A model generated the notes under the pieces. The model was not told the origin of the DNA. It saw nothing but the letters and a program-made list of their open reading frames with translations, and ran no database searches. Shown here in pieces: positions 44,109 to 52,892 of a stretch of DNA of 64,000 nucleotides. Source of the DNA: Bacillus yapensis (GTDB taxonomy: Bacteria; Bacillota; Bacilli; Bacillales; Cytobacillaceae); assembly GCF_005280205.1 (NCBI RefSeq), contig NZ_SUND01000016.1, forward strand, positions 1 to 64,000, in the 5' to 3' direction. The translations under genes were made by a program, and so were the position numbers. How positions within the stretch are numbered: position 1 is the first letter of the stretch; each line of letters begins with the position of its first letter.

Positions 44109-46994
44109 TCATTTATCTTGGTGAACATTTTTCTTTAAATCATTGAAAAAGCTTAAAGCATTATTATCTAGTTCCACTTCTTTCAACTGACCCGCTTCTT
44201 CTTCTCTAATAGGAATAGAGTCACTTTCTGCAAGTGGTAGTGCATTCTTGTCCTCATTGTTTGTAGAGAATGAATTTGTAAAAGACTGTTCCTGCTTGGG
44301 TTGTTCCTTTTTAGGAGCAATCACTTGATTAATCTTCTCCTTACCAGCCGTTCCAAACGCTGCAGAAAAGCTCATTGTTGCTTGTTGTACTTTTTCTTCA
44401 ACCTTTGGTGCATGGAAAGGTGACTCAACAACAGGTGGAGGTGTCGGTGCACTTGGAGCAGCTTCGACTTTGATTGGCTCTACTGGTCGCACATCCACTT
44501 TTACGGGTTGTTCCGTTTGGACAGATTGAGCGTCTTCAACCGTAACGGCCGCTTCTTCATTTGTACTTGCCATAAAGTATTTACTACGGTCAGGAGCGGG
44601 TTTCCCTTCTTCCTGAGTAAAGGGCTTGAATCGGTTTACTTTCCCCACTTCTTCCGCACTTACTTCTTTTTCTATATTGCGGATTTCATCCTGCGCCTGG
44701 TCGATACTCGCAAGCTCCTTACGTAACTTATCGATTGGAGTTTCTTCATCATCAGACTCCATCACTACTACATTCGATTCGTCCTCTTCTCTCCAATATT
44801 TCAAGAAAAGCTCCGTCGCTCTCTTATCCAATGCCTTTTTCCATTTCTTCGCATTCGAAGGATCAACAAAATCCCCTACTGCACGAATTGCCTTTTTCGG
44901 TGATTTCTCATCTACCATTCGGATGTAAGAATAACGGAACTCTTGGAACATAATATCATCTGAAGTAGCAATTTCTTTTTCTTTTAATGCTATTGATTCA
45001 GATACAGAGAATGATGGTGAATCCATGTAAGTAGGTGTATAACTTTCTCGAATTTGTAATTCCTCTACGATTTCAGTACCCAAGTATTTTGACAGAAGTT
45101 CAGTGTCGTACACACTCGTTCCACCATAAACGATAGTATTACGAATTGTACCTAGCATTGACTCTGTAAATCGGTCACCAAATTTAACCCCGAACTGTGT
45201 AAGGGACTGACAAGCTACCAATGGAGCAAACTTAAATTTACGACCTTGTGAAGTCAGCTGTAAGAAAGCTTCATTCATGTAATCATAGAATTCATCCGCA
45301 TATAAAGATATCAATGAACGTGTTTTTTCTGTTCCCGGACGACGGAATACAGCATTTTGCACACAAAGTAAAACCAACTTACCGAAAATAGCTGATAAAG
45401 CCTTTAAGTTTGCTAAATCTGTATTTACTAATAAAATTCCGCCTTTAGTAAATAGTTTTGTTAAATCAACACCATTTTCTGCATAAAGAATACGTGCTAG
45501 ATATGGGTTTTTTGTAATATCGGATAGTAAGTTACGGGTTTGACGAGTAAATTCAAACTGTAAATCAATAACTTTAGGTTTATGTGCATGTTCGTGTCCA
45601 GCGGGATACTTTTCAACCATTCCTTCTCTATCGGATTGTACTGATAATCCTTCATTTCTAAACCAACGAACGACCTTTTGAACAATAATCCAATGAATGC
45701 GACCATCTTGGTCTAATGAATCTATGGTGTCTTTTGAAGGTATTTTACTTTCCAACTCTTCTAATAAATCCATTGCCTTACGAGGGTCTTGGTATAAATC
45801 ATCAAGGTCAAGAATTGTACAATTATCACCTTTAACAAACTTTAATAAATAGACATAGTGCTTTAAAACCGCACGAGCTGCTTGTTTAAAGAATTCATCT
45901 TTTGTTTCGGCTATCGATTCTAATACCGCCGTTATAGTTTCCACTACTTCAGCTGTTGGACCGATCATCATATTAAAACCTGGTGTATTTTTGTTACTAG
46001 GGTCAAGATAAACAATTAACTCTTTTGGAATATCATGTTCAATTGCCAATTCATAAGCATCATCACATAAATCTTTTGCAGGCTCGATAATAATAGAGCC
46101 GATTAGATGATTAGCCATCGCCTTTTGAAATTCGGGAGTACCATACCCAAACTTCTTAACATATCTAGGATACGCATTAATCGTCCGTTGCAAATGCCCC
46201 AAATCTGTTCGATAAGCCGTTTTAATTTTTATAGACGTCTTACCAGAACCAGGTGGACCGATAAGCATTGTACCTGTCTGCCTTGCTTCCCCTTCCAGAA
46301 TAACAGGAGCATTCGTCTCTGCGTTACGAGCTAATTGAATGTCGGGGAGTTCGTTAACATCCGATTCTCCAAAACGACCAATCCAACTGGATTCATATTT
46401 ATATGTTCTAAACCATTCTTGAATACGCTTGTCCTCTTTGTATTGGCCGTATAACCATGAAGAAAAACTAATCATTACTCCGATAGGTAAAATCATGAGT
46501 AAGTAGCCCACCATTTGTAAAGCTCCAATGTGCATCATGGCTTGATATTGAACGTCAATAGTATAGTGATATGCGACCACTTTTTCATAACCGATATCCA
46601 GGATCTGTCTCATTGAATATAAGATAATGATTAAACAAAAACTAATCCACGTTACTAGAAAACTTATAGCACGTCTTCTTACTGTCTCATTGGTTACTTT
46701 CACACGAGTACCGAATAACCAAGTACCCCACACCCACGCCATTGCTATTACTCCCGCTATATACGAAAGCTCATTAGGGGTTGTGTAAAAGGAGAATGGG
46801 GCTAAATATCCGATAATCGGTAGCGTCTTCTGTACAGCCTTATCCGTCCATTCAGGATGAAGAAGAAAAACAGACAAACTCATCAGAAAATATGAATTTA
46901 GAATGTTAAGGCTAATAACATGTAAGACAATACTCGCCCACATCGGAACCTTTTTATTTTCAAGTACAAAACGAATAACAGGATTACTGGACAT
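44109..46994 (-). CDS. VirD4/TraD-like type IV coupling ATPase
   Basis: 961 residues. Four membrane helices in the first 175 residues, then an ATPase domain with Walker A GPPGSGKTSIKIK near residue 247 and a Walker B-like segment SLYADEFYDYMNEAFLQL near 565, followed by TSQGRKFKFAPLVACQSL typical of VirD4/TraG proteins. The C-terminal 220 residues are Pro/Glu/Gln-rich and likely disordered. It recruits the transferred DNA to the secretion channel at the membrane. The ATG at 46994 overlaps the stop of the upstream gene (TAATG). No VirB4-type gene lies in the window. Confidence 0.88.
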   Translation of the reverse strand: MSSNPVIRFVLENKKVPMWASIVLHVISLNILNSYFLMSLSVFLLHPEWTDKAVQKTLPIIGYLAPFSFYTTPNELSYIAGVIAMAWVWGTWLFGTRVKVTNETVRRRAISFLVTWISFCLIIILYSMRQILDIGYEKVVAYHYTIDVQYQAMMHIGALQMVGYLLMILPIGVMISFSSWLYGQYKEDKRIQEWFRTYKYESSWIGRFGESDVNELPDIQLARNAETNAPVILEGEARQTGTMLIGPPGSGKTSIKIKTAYRTDLGHLQRTINAYPRYVKKFGYGTPEFQKAMANHLIGSIIIEPAKDLCDDAYELAIEHDIPKELIVYLDPSNKNTPGFNMMIGPTAEVVETITAVLESIAETKDEFFKQAARAVLKHYVYLLKFVKGDNCTILDLDDLYQDPRKAMDLLEELESKIPSKDTIDSLDQDGRIHWIIVQKVVRWFRNEGLSVQSDREGMVEKYPAGHEHAHKPKVIDLQFEFTRQTRNLLSDITKNPYLARILYAENGVDLTKLFTKGGILLVNTDLANLKALSAIFGKLVLLCVQNAVFRRPGTEKTRSLISLYADEFYDYMNEAFLQLTSQGRKFKFAPLVACQSLTQFGVKFGDRFTESMLGTIRNTIVYGGTSVYDTELLSKYLGTEIVEELQIRESYTPTYMDSPSFSVSESIALKEKEIATSDDIMFQEFRYSYIRMVDEKSPKKAIRAVGDFVDPSNAKKWKKALDKRATELFLKYWREEDESNVVVMESDDEETPIDKLRKELASIDQAQDEIRNIEKEVSAEEVGKVNRFKPFTQEEGKPAPDRSKYFMASTNEEAAVTVEDAQSVQTEQPVKVDVRPVEPIKVEAAPSAPTPPPVVESPFHAPKVEEKVQQATMSFSAAFGTAGKEKINQVIAPKKEQPKQEQSFTNSFSTNNEDKNALPLAESDSIPIREEEAGQLKEVELDNNALSFFNDLKKNVHQDK

Positions 46995-48445
46995 TATAAC
47001 AACACCTCCACCCATTTTACTTGTCGATGTTTCCGTTGTTCATGTCTAGCCTTGCCCCATTTCCCGCTCCCTTTAATTTCTTCATAGGACACATAGAAAA
47101 TATCATCATCCATTGTTCGTACATCTTGGTAGAATGAATCATTTGGGTATATTAGAATGTATTGAATTTCGGAGAACATAGACAAATGTCCTTCCTTTAA
47201 CCATCGCTTAATCGCTTGAATCTTAATAATAGGATTGACCCACCCGTACATACCGTAGAATACGATCTGTAAGATAGGACTTTCCTGCTGCTTCATGATA
47301 ATTGCGTCTGGTTGAACCGGTAATTTGAACCGTTCTATCGTTTTATCAACATCAAGTATAGAGGCTTCCCCTACATTAGACGATTCCACGTACCCTTTAA
47401 ACAAAGTAGTAAACTGCTCTTCGTCGATCATTTCTTCTCCACGTAACAATTCTTTATCTCGTTCAAAATAAAGCATGCTGATATCATGTGTCAGTTGAGG
47501 ATCACCTTGAAAAAGTTGAATATGATTCTGAATTACCTCTAACTCAAACGCGTGAGATAACGTATCACGAATCATTCTATGTCTCATATCTCCCGCTTTC
47601 TTCGGTGTATAAAACACGGAAATTGCTTTCGGTTTGTAAGATTCAGGTAGCTTCTTGTACCCTTCCCACTTATCCACTAGCTCTGTACGGCTCATATTTC
47701 CACGGTCACATTCCACACACAATATCGGCTGTAAGCTAATATCAGGAAAGGCATCCTTCCGGTAGAAGTAAGGGTACAGTAGAGGATTGTTAGCTACATT
47801 TTGTTTCGTACGTTCCTTTGTTGCCTCATCCGCTTCAAGGAATAACCAATCGGGCTTAACACGAACGGTGTCCTCCTCTTCTTCTACGAACGGAAACCTT
47901 TTCCACTCACAATGAAACAGTTCGGGCCGTTTGGCTCGAATGTTCATCACCCATTCTTGTAGTTCGTAATGATGATTGTGTTGACTACGCACCTTTAGAT
48001 CATCAATGGTGTAATGCTCCTTCTTTTCATCATACTGAGGGACATACTCCATTACTTCCAGTACGTTTTCTGTTAAAATCCGTAAGCCGAAGGCTGACAA
48101 ACTATAGAGTTTGACGGGACTTGTTTTGATTCCCGCTTTCACATTGACTGTAAGAACTCTTCTTTCCGCAAGTGTTTTCAAGCGATTCCGAATGGAGTTC
48201 TCATGTAAGTGTGGGAACCATCCCCTCTTCAGCTGAGCGGACGTGAGTGCTCGATGTTCATAAAGAGCTAACAGAATCTTGTAGTCAATGTCACTGTTCC
48301 GCTCGGTAAATTGCCGAACGTCGGCCGCGTCGTACGCTTTGTTGCGATGGGTAGCTTTTGTCTCAATAGTTGTTTCGATCAAAGTTGCTGCCACTCCTTT
48401 GTTTTCGTGTTGCTCTTGTGTTTCTTGTGGCTCCATCGTTTCCAT
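46994..48445 (-). CDS. Replication-relaxation-type protein
   Basis: 483 residues starting METMEPQETQEQ; the ATG at 48445 follows AGGAGGTCATAC. A winged-helix region (about 55-125: LLALYEHRALTSAQLKRGWF, NSIRNRLKTLAERRVLTV) matches the replication-relaxation family, which is common next to conjugation and mobilisation genes. The middle (LQPILCVECDRGNMSRTELVDK, WEGY) has a nuclease-like look. It is coupled to the VirD4-like gene and behind leader D, so it probably works in DNA processing for transfer. Confidence 0.65.
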   Translation of the reverse strand: METMEPQETQEQHENKGVAATLIETTIETKATHRNKAYDAADVRQFTERNSDIDYKILLALYEHRALTSAQLKRGWFPHLHENSIRNRLKTLAERRVLTVNVKAGIKTSPVKLYSLSAFGLRILTENVLEVMEYVPQYDEKKEHYTIDDLKVRSQHNHHYELQEWVMNIRAKRPELFHCEWKRFPFVEEEEDTVRVKPDWLFLEADEATKERTKQNVANNPLLYPYFYRKDAFPDISLQPILCVECDRGNMSRTELVDKWEGYKKLPESYKPKAISVFYTPKKAGDMRHRMIRDTLSHAFELEVIQNHIQLFQGDPQLTHDISMLYFERDKELLRGEEMIDEEQFTTLFKGYVESSNVGEASILDVDKTIERFKLPVQPDAIIMKQQESPILQIVFYGMYGWVNPIIKIQAIKRWLKEGHLSMFSEIQYILIYPNDSFYQDVRTMDDDIFYVSYEEIKGSGKWGKARHEQRKHRQVKWVEVLL

Positions 48446-48464
48446 GTATGACCTCCTTTTACGC

Positions 48465-48521
48465 AAAAAGACGCAACGAAACAAACCTGTGTACCAGGAA
48501 TGCCTCATTGCGTCTTCCGCC
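48465..48521 (-). promoter_or_regulatory. GGCGGAAGACGCA leader hairpin, copy D
   Basis: GACGCAA (48470-48476) pairs with TTGCGTC (48508-48514), with an inner CCTG/CAGG hairpin. On the minus strand GGCGGAAGACGCAATG starts it and TTTTT ends it, 20 nt before the ATG. No minus-strand gene ends upstream, so it cannot be an ordinary 3' terminator; attenuation is the best reading. A TTGACA -35 lies at 48584-48589. Confidence 0.75.
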
Positions 48522-48526
48522 TCTGA

Positions 48527-49390
48527 AACTATGAATTAGTTTAATTCAATTGTATCAATACAGTACAACGGAAACAGCCATTTTGTCAATGAATCGTACG
48601 CCCGCTTTTCGTTCAAGTAAGTTCAACCAAAATATACGAAAGTTCTCCAATAGTAAAAAGGAACAAGAAAACAGGTAAAGCCAACTAGCGAAGAAACAGC
48701 CCCAAGAAAATCGACAACCGACGAAACATAGATTGTCTAGCTCCGCGTATAAAAATTTAGGGGAATTCTAATTTCGATAGAATACTTGAGAGTGAATAAA
48801 AAATTACTAGATGTACCAATAGATACACTGAAGATTTCCATTGATGAATTACCATATGAAAGTGACTATTAGTTGGAAATTAAGGTTATGAACTTATTCA
48901 TTATCTATTTCGTAGCATGATTCAGATAGAATACTCATAATTAAAATTCATAATTAAGTTTCATAGGCAAATTCATAATAAAATCACATATCTATTCATA
49001 AGGTGATTCATTATAAAAAGGGTTAGAAGTTCATATCCAAATACATAGAAAAATATCTCGAAATAATTGGTTGTAATTAGTGTATAAGGGAATATCAATT
49101 TTAAGGAAGTTATTAAGAGCAAGTTGCTGGATCGCTGAGTCCAAAATGGGTTAATCATGATTAGATAAGGTTCGTAGAAGGAATAAGTAGATACTTCAAC
49201 CTAGTACAACGAAATGCTACGAAAAACTTCGTTGAATTGATAGAGAACGATGTAAACCAAGGAATGTATAGGAATCTCTCAAAGTCTCATAATAAACACC
49301 AGGCTTCTTGTGAAAAGCTGTAAGTAATTGAAGCGAGTAGACTGTCACACGGAATGAAAAATAGAGAACAGCATATGGATTGTAGAAACG
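48527..49390. other. Gene-free region upstream of the tub locus
   Basis: No convincing gene. It holds the promoter of the transfer genes, a small inverted repeat (ATTCTA/TAGAAT near 48766) and several TTCATAATTA-type repeats at 48935-49020. An origin of transfer or a replication element of the tub replicon could lie here, but nothing identifies one. Confidence 0.4.
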
Positions 49391-49396
49391 AACTCA

Positions 49397-49757
49397 TAGA
49401 ATCTTATATGAGAGTCTATGAGTGAAAAATGAAATATTAAATATTTCAAGTATGAAGTTAAACCATTGATAATAAAGGGTATACCAATAGAATCTGAATG
49501 TAGAGTCTATATCGATTTTTAGATGTATAAATTCCTTAGAATAAGAGCGGTTTTCTAAAAAAATACCCATTTTTGAGAAATTTGCTAGAAAATGAACAGA
49601 TTTTATATTTGAATTTTGAATGTAATCACCATTTAATCTTATATAGAATCTTAATATAGAGTCTATATTTAAAGCTAATATTATCAATGAAATAATGGAT
49701 ATTTATAAAACAAAAATATTTTACATTATTTAAAATAGAGTCTAGAATTAGACTCTA
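49397..49757. repeat. tubC: Candidate tubC centromere: four 22-bp palindromes
   Basis: TAGA(A/G)TCT-N6-AGA(G/C)TCTA occurs at 49397-49418, 49488-49509, 49644-49665 and 49736-49757. Start-to-start distances are 91, 156 and 92 bp. The last copy is a perfect palindrome just upstream of tubR, where it could serve as operator. TubR proteins bind repeats upstream of their own gene to form the centromere, so this is the expected position. Confidence 0.75.
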
Positions 49758-49799
49758 ATATATTGTATGATAGAAAAAAATACTAAAGGAGGATAATTA

Positions 49800-50210
49800 T
49801 TGGATATTACTCTTCACAAGAAACATAACACGATACATTTTCAACCTGAAGTAATTCAAATGTTTGCTGATATAGTTGAAGCCGATGAATCCACTAGAAA
49901 GATTCTTCTTTTTATCGGCAAAATGGAAAAACAAAGAAAAACAGATAATAGCAGCTTTAAAGGAATCACTATCAAAGAGATCGTTGAAAACGTTGAAGTT
50001 GAAAGAAAAACAAAAATCAGGAAGAAACAAAACTCCAAATACGAAGTGACTAAAACTAACCTACATAGAAAGACAGCTGAACACCAAATTGATAAGTTAT
50101 CTGATATGTCACTACTCTTCCACGAATCAATCAAACCTTATAAGTTGCTATTTCTTACGGGTAGAGGTTGGCAAGTCATCGAAGAATTGGTTAAAAGAAG
50201 GCAAAAATAA
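49800..50210 (+). CDS. tubR: TubR-like centromere-binding protein
   Basis: 136 residues with a winged-helix-type core (IKEIVENVEVERKTK... TAEHQIDKLSDMSLLFHES) and a wing-like end (KPYKLLFLTGRGWQVIEEL). Start is TTG at 49800 behind AAAGGAGGATAATTA. It lies directly upstream of tubZ and directly downstream of the palindrome array, the standard tubC-tubR-tubZ order. It should bind tubC, couple it to TubZ filaments and repress the operon. The wing sequence is not strongly conserved in this family, so the call relies on context. Confidence 0.75.
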   Translation: MDITLHKKHNTIHFQPEVIQMFADIVEADESTRKILLFIGKMEKQRKTDNSSFKGITIKEIVENVEVERKTKIRKKQNSKYEVTKTNLHRKTAEHQIDKLSDMSLLFHESIKPYKLLFLTGRGWQVIEELVKRRQK

Positions 50211-50232
50211 AAACACACGGAGGTAGAATGAT

Positions 50233-51690
50233 ATGTTGTTTACAAATAACTCCCCTGCAATAAATATGACAATGGTTGGTTTTGGACAAGCTGGAACAAG
50301 AATGGCTGATGTATTTGCAGGTATTAAGAAAAATGATGGAACACCTGTTTATAATTGTTTAGCTTTAAATAGTAATGATGGTGACTTAAAGGGATTAAAA
50401 AATATTCCTGCTAGTAATCAAGTTTCTTTGGATTTAGGTGGTCTAGGCAAAAATCCTGAAAAGGCTATGAGAATCCTAGATGAGAATGGAAATGCAAAGG
50501 AAAAACTAAAGCAGTTCATTACAGAGAGAGTTCGCCCAAGCGATGATCTAGTTTTATTCTTTGCTGGACTTGGTGGAGGAACTGGAACATCGACCATTAT
50601 AAAAGCTATTGAAGAATTTAACGATTTTCATAATAAGCCAATCATTAAAGAAGAGTTAATTAAGATTCAAAAGAAAACAGATCCAGCCGAATTTAAGAAT
50701 AATCTTAAGAAGTATATGGCACAAGCGGTTAAAAATGCAGAAGAAAAGTCAGTCAAAATAGGTGTTGTTGTTACCTTACCTGTTCGTGAAGATGGACCGG
50801 ATGTATTAAGACAAGTAAACGATTTTACTCAAACAATTTGGAAATTAGCAAAGGATAAGTCAAAAGGGATTGCGTTCGTTATTTTTGCTGACAATCAGAA
50901 GTTTGCAGATGAATTTGATAGTCTACCCGATAATATTAAGCATGGTTTAAAGATTGATAATTATAGAGATTATTCTAATATCCAAATACGTAATGTTATT
51001 CATGAATTAAACACAGCTACTACTGGTGGTGGAACTTCGGTCACTTTTGATAAAGAAGATTTCAAACGTGTAATTTTAGAACATCAAGGATGCCTGGTTA
51101 TTAATAGAATCGAGGCCGATATTCAGAGTGTTAACAATGAACATGATATAAAGAAAATGTTTACTGATTCTATCAAAGATAGCCTACTTCATGAACCTGT
51201 TCAATTAGTAGAAAAACAAGAAAATGGAGAGTTAGCGGCTTCAAAAGTACATCATTTAGGATTGCTTGCAGTTATTTCGCCAGATAAAAAGATCCCTAGC
51301 TCGTTTATGGATCAATCGAAGAAAGCTGTTATTGAAGAGATTCCTTTAAGTGGTACGGTATTTAATGGTTACCTTGAAGAAAAAAATAATCGTAAGGCTA
51401 TTGTTTATACGTTTTTCAAAACAGAAGGACTTCCATCAAGATTGGTTAAAGGGTTAGTCGAGGAATATAAGGAATATCGTGAAAAACAACAAAAATTCGC
51501 TTTTAAAAACTCTTCAATCGAATCCATTGCAGCAACTATTGAAGAAGATGATAATTTTGATTTTGATATGGATATTGATCTATCTGATTTAGGGATTGTC
51601 TTAGACGGTGAGTCAACTAAGGAAGAAGTAAAAAAAGATGAAGAACATTTTGTTGATATTGATGCATTAGACTTTGATAATATAGATTAA
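50233..51690 (+). CDS. tubZ: TubZ tubulin/FtsZ-like partition GTPase
   Basis: 485 residues, the usual TubZ size. N-terminal nucleotide-binding start MTMVGFGQAGTRMADVF, and the tubulin signature loop FAGLGGGTGTSTIIKA near residue 113. TubZ forms treadmilling filaments that pull TubR-bound tubC and segregate low-copy plasmids. The C-terminal tail is acidic (DNFDFDMDIDLSDLGI... DALDFDNID), as in plasmid TubZ, where the tail contacts TubR. It follows tubR by 22 nt. Related genes were called repX on some Bacillus plasmids. Confidence 0.92.
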   Translation: MLFTNNSPAINMTMVGFGQAGTRMADVFAGIKKNDGTPVYNCLALNSNDGDLKGLKNIPASNQVSLDLGGLGKNPEKAMRILDENGNAKEKLKQFITERVRPSDDLVLFFAGLGGGTGTSTIIKAIEEFNDFHNKPIIKEELIKIQKKTDPAEFKNNLKKYMAQAVKNAEEKSVKIGVVVTLPVREDGPDVLRQVNDFTQTIWKLAKDKSKGIAFVIFADNQKFADEFDSLPDNIKHGLKIDNYRDYSNIQIRNVIHELNTATTGGGTSVTFDKEDFKRVILEHQGCLVINRIEADIQSVNNEHDIKKMFTDSIKDSLLHEPVQLVEKQENGELAASKVHHLGLLAVISPDKKIPSSFMDQSKKAVIEEIPLSGTVFNGYLEEKNNRKAIVYTFFKTEGLPSRLVKGLVEEYKEYREKQQKFAFKNSSIESIAATIEEDDNFDFDMDIDLSDLGIVLDGESTKEEVKKDEEHFVDIDALDFDNID

Positions 51691-51698
51691 TTGTTTAA

Positions 51699-51736
51699 GG
51701 AGAGCAAAGGAGAGCAAAGGAGAGCTCTCCTCTTTT
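51699..51736 (+). terminator. tubZ terminator in a triplicated motif
   Basis: AAGGAGAGC occurs three times in a row; the last copy forms GGAGAGCTCTCC followed by TCTTTTTG, a terminator. Confidence 0.7.
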
Positions 51737-51746
51737 TGTTTATACA

Positions 51747-51887
51747 TTACTTCTCTCTATGTTCATTAACGACCTTCCATACATAGTTTGTTCTGGTTTT
51801 TAATTTACGAGCAATTGCAGCCTGTGTCATACCTTTACTGTACAATCTTAAAATTTGCTCTTTTAATGTCATTTTTTCGTATAGCAT
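51747..51887 (-). CDS. Small helix-turn-helix protein, 46 aa
   Basis: MLYEKMTLKEQILRLYSKGM then TQAAIARKLKTRTNYVWKVV form one complete HTH of the resolvase/Trp-repressor-like type. GGGGAG lies six bases before the ATG. It faces tubZ convergently. Probably a DNA-binding regulator; target unknown. Confidence 0.65.
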   Translation of the reverse strand: MLYEKMTLKEQILRLYSKGMTQAAIARKLKTRTNYVWKVVNEHREK

Positions 51888-52020
51888 ATGAAACTCCCCT
51901 TTTACTAGTTTTCCAAATTATAGCTTGTTATTCAATTTTGTGTAAGTAATTGGAGTGTTGTGTTCTTATGTTGTGATTGAAGTGAATAAACAAAAAAAGC
52001 CTATCCTAAGATAGGTCATT

Positions 52021-52398
52021 CTACTTTAAATGCTCATTTACTAGTTCTTGAATTACCTCTATTTCGGATTTTTTTAGAAACTCTTCTAACTTGTTAGTCA
52101 TACCATCAATTGATTTAAATGTATGTTCTTTCATATAAGATTCTAAATCTTTAGCACTCCGTTTTCTCGATTCCCAAAAGATGAACTCTTTATGTTCATC
52201 GAGGAGCTGTTCAAATTCCTCATCCCTGCTTTCATCTAAGTATTTTTGTATCCTACCGGGTGTTAATCCAAGAGCATCCATTAAACCGACACCCTTTTCT
52301 CCTAAGATTAGTTTTTCCATGCTGTTTGTTACTTTTTTGATTTCTGGATCTTTATCCATTTGCGTATACTTGATGTTTGTTATTTTATTTTCATCCAC
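52021..52398 (-). CDS. Hypothetical acidic protein, 125 aa
   Basis: Helix-rich, highly charged (MDENKITNIKYTQMD... EFLKKSEIEVIQELVNEHLK) with no membrane segment. It lies between tubZ and the TubY-like gene on the opposite strand. Family not recognised. Confidence 0.55.
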   Translation of the reverse strand: MDENKITNIKYTQMDKDPEIKKVTNSMEKLILGEKGVGLMDALGLTPGRIQKYLDESRDEEFEQLLDEHKEFIFWESRKRSAKDLESYMKEHTFKSIDGMTNKLEEFLKKSEIEVIQELVNEHLK

Positions 52399-52614
52399 AT
52401 TATCAACCTCTTTTCATGAATACACTAGTATAATTCCCAAAATATTAATCTATTATACATTCTATTCTATCTATAATGGCCATTTACCGGGCTACGAAGT
52501 TTTTTTTTTTTTGATGTTTTTCGTGAGTTTTCGTGAGTTTTCGCAATAACTAGATTCATCCAATCTTACTATCCACAAGATATTCAATGATTCTTATGAA
52601 TTTCAACGAATTTT

Positions 52615-52661
52615 TTCGTTACACTTCGTTCGTTTAACTAACATTAACGAAGTGTAACGAA
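52615..52661. repeat. 16-bp perfect inverted repeat upstream of the TubY-like gene
   Basis: TTCGTTACACTTCGTT (52615-52630) and its exact complement (52646-52661), separated by 15 nt. CAACGAA/TTCGTT pieces and an 11-bp direct repeat (GTGAGTTTTCG, near 52521 and 52532) lie around it. An operator or a binding site for a tub-locus protein is likely. Confidence 0.6.
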
Positions 52662-52892
52662 TTATAATTTAGTTAGAATTAGATAATCTTCATTTAACTT
52701 GTTTTTTAACTAAGTTAAATTTCGTTGCTCTTGGATATATTGTATTTTTCGTTAATTTTCGTGATTTGGTATATTTTTTTAAAATAATTTGCTATTATTT
52801 TAGTAACTAGTCACATTTGTGAGTGATTTTGAACGAAAATATTAGTTTGGATTCGTTTCGAACAAATTCGTGGAGATTGGAGGGGGATCGTA

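Noticed and set aside
48973-49687. Open frames on the minus strand between 48.97 and 49.69 kb
   Set aside because: A/T-rich frames without ribosome sites that overlap the tubC palindromes and promoter region.
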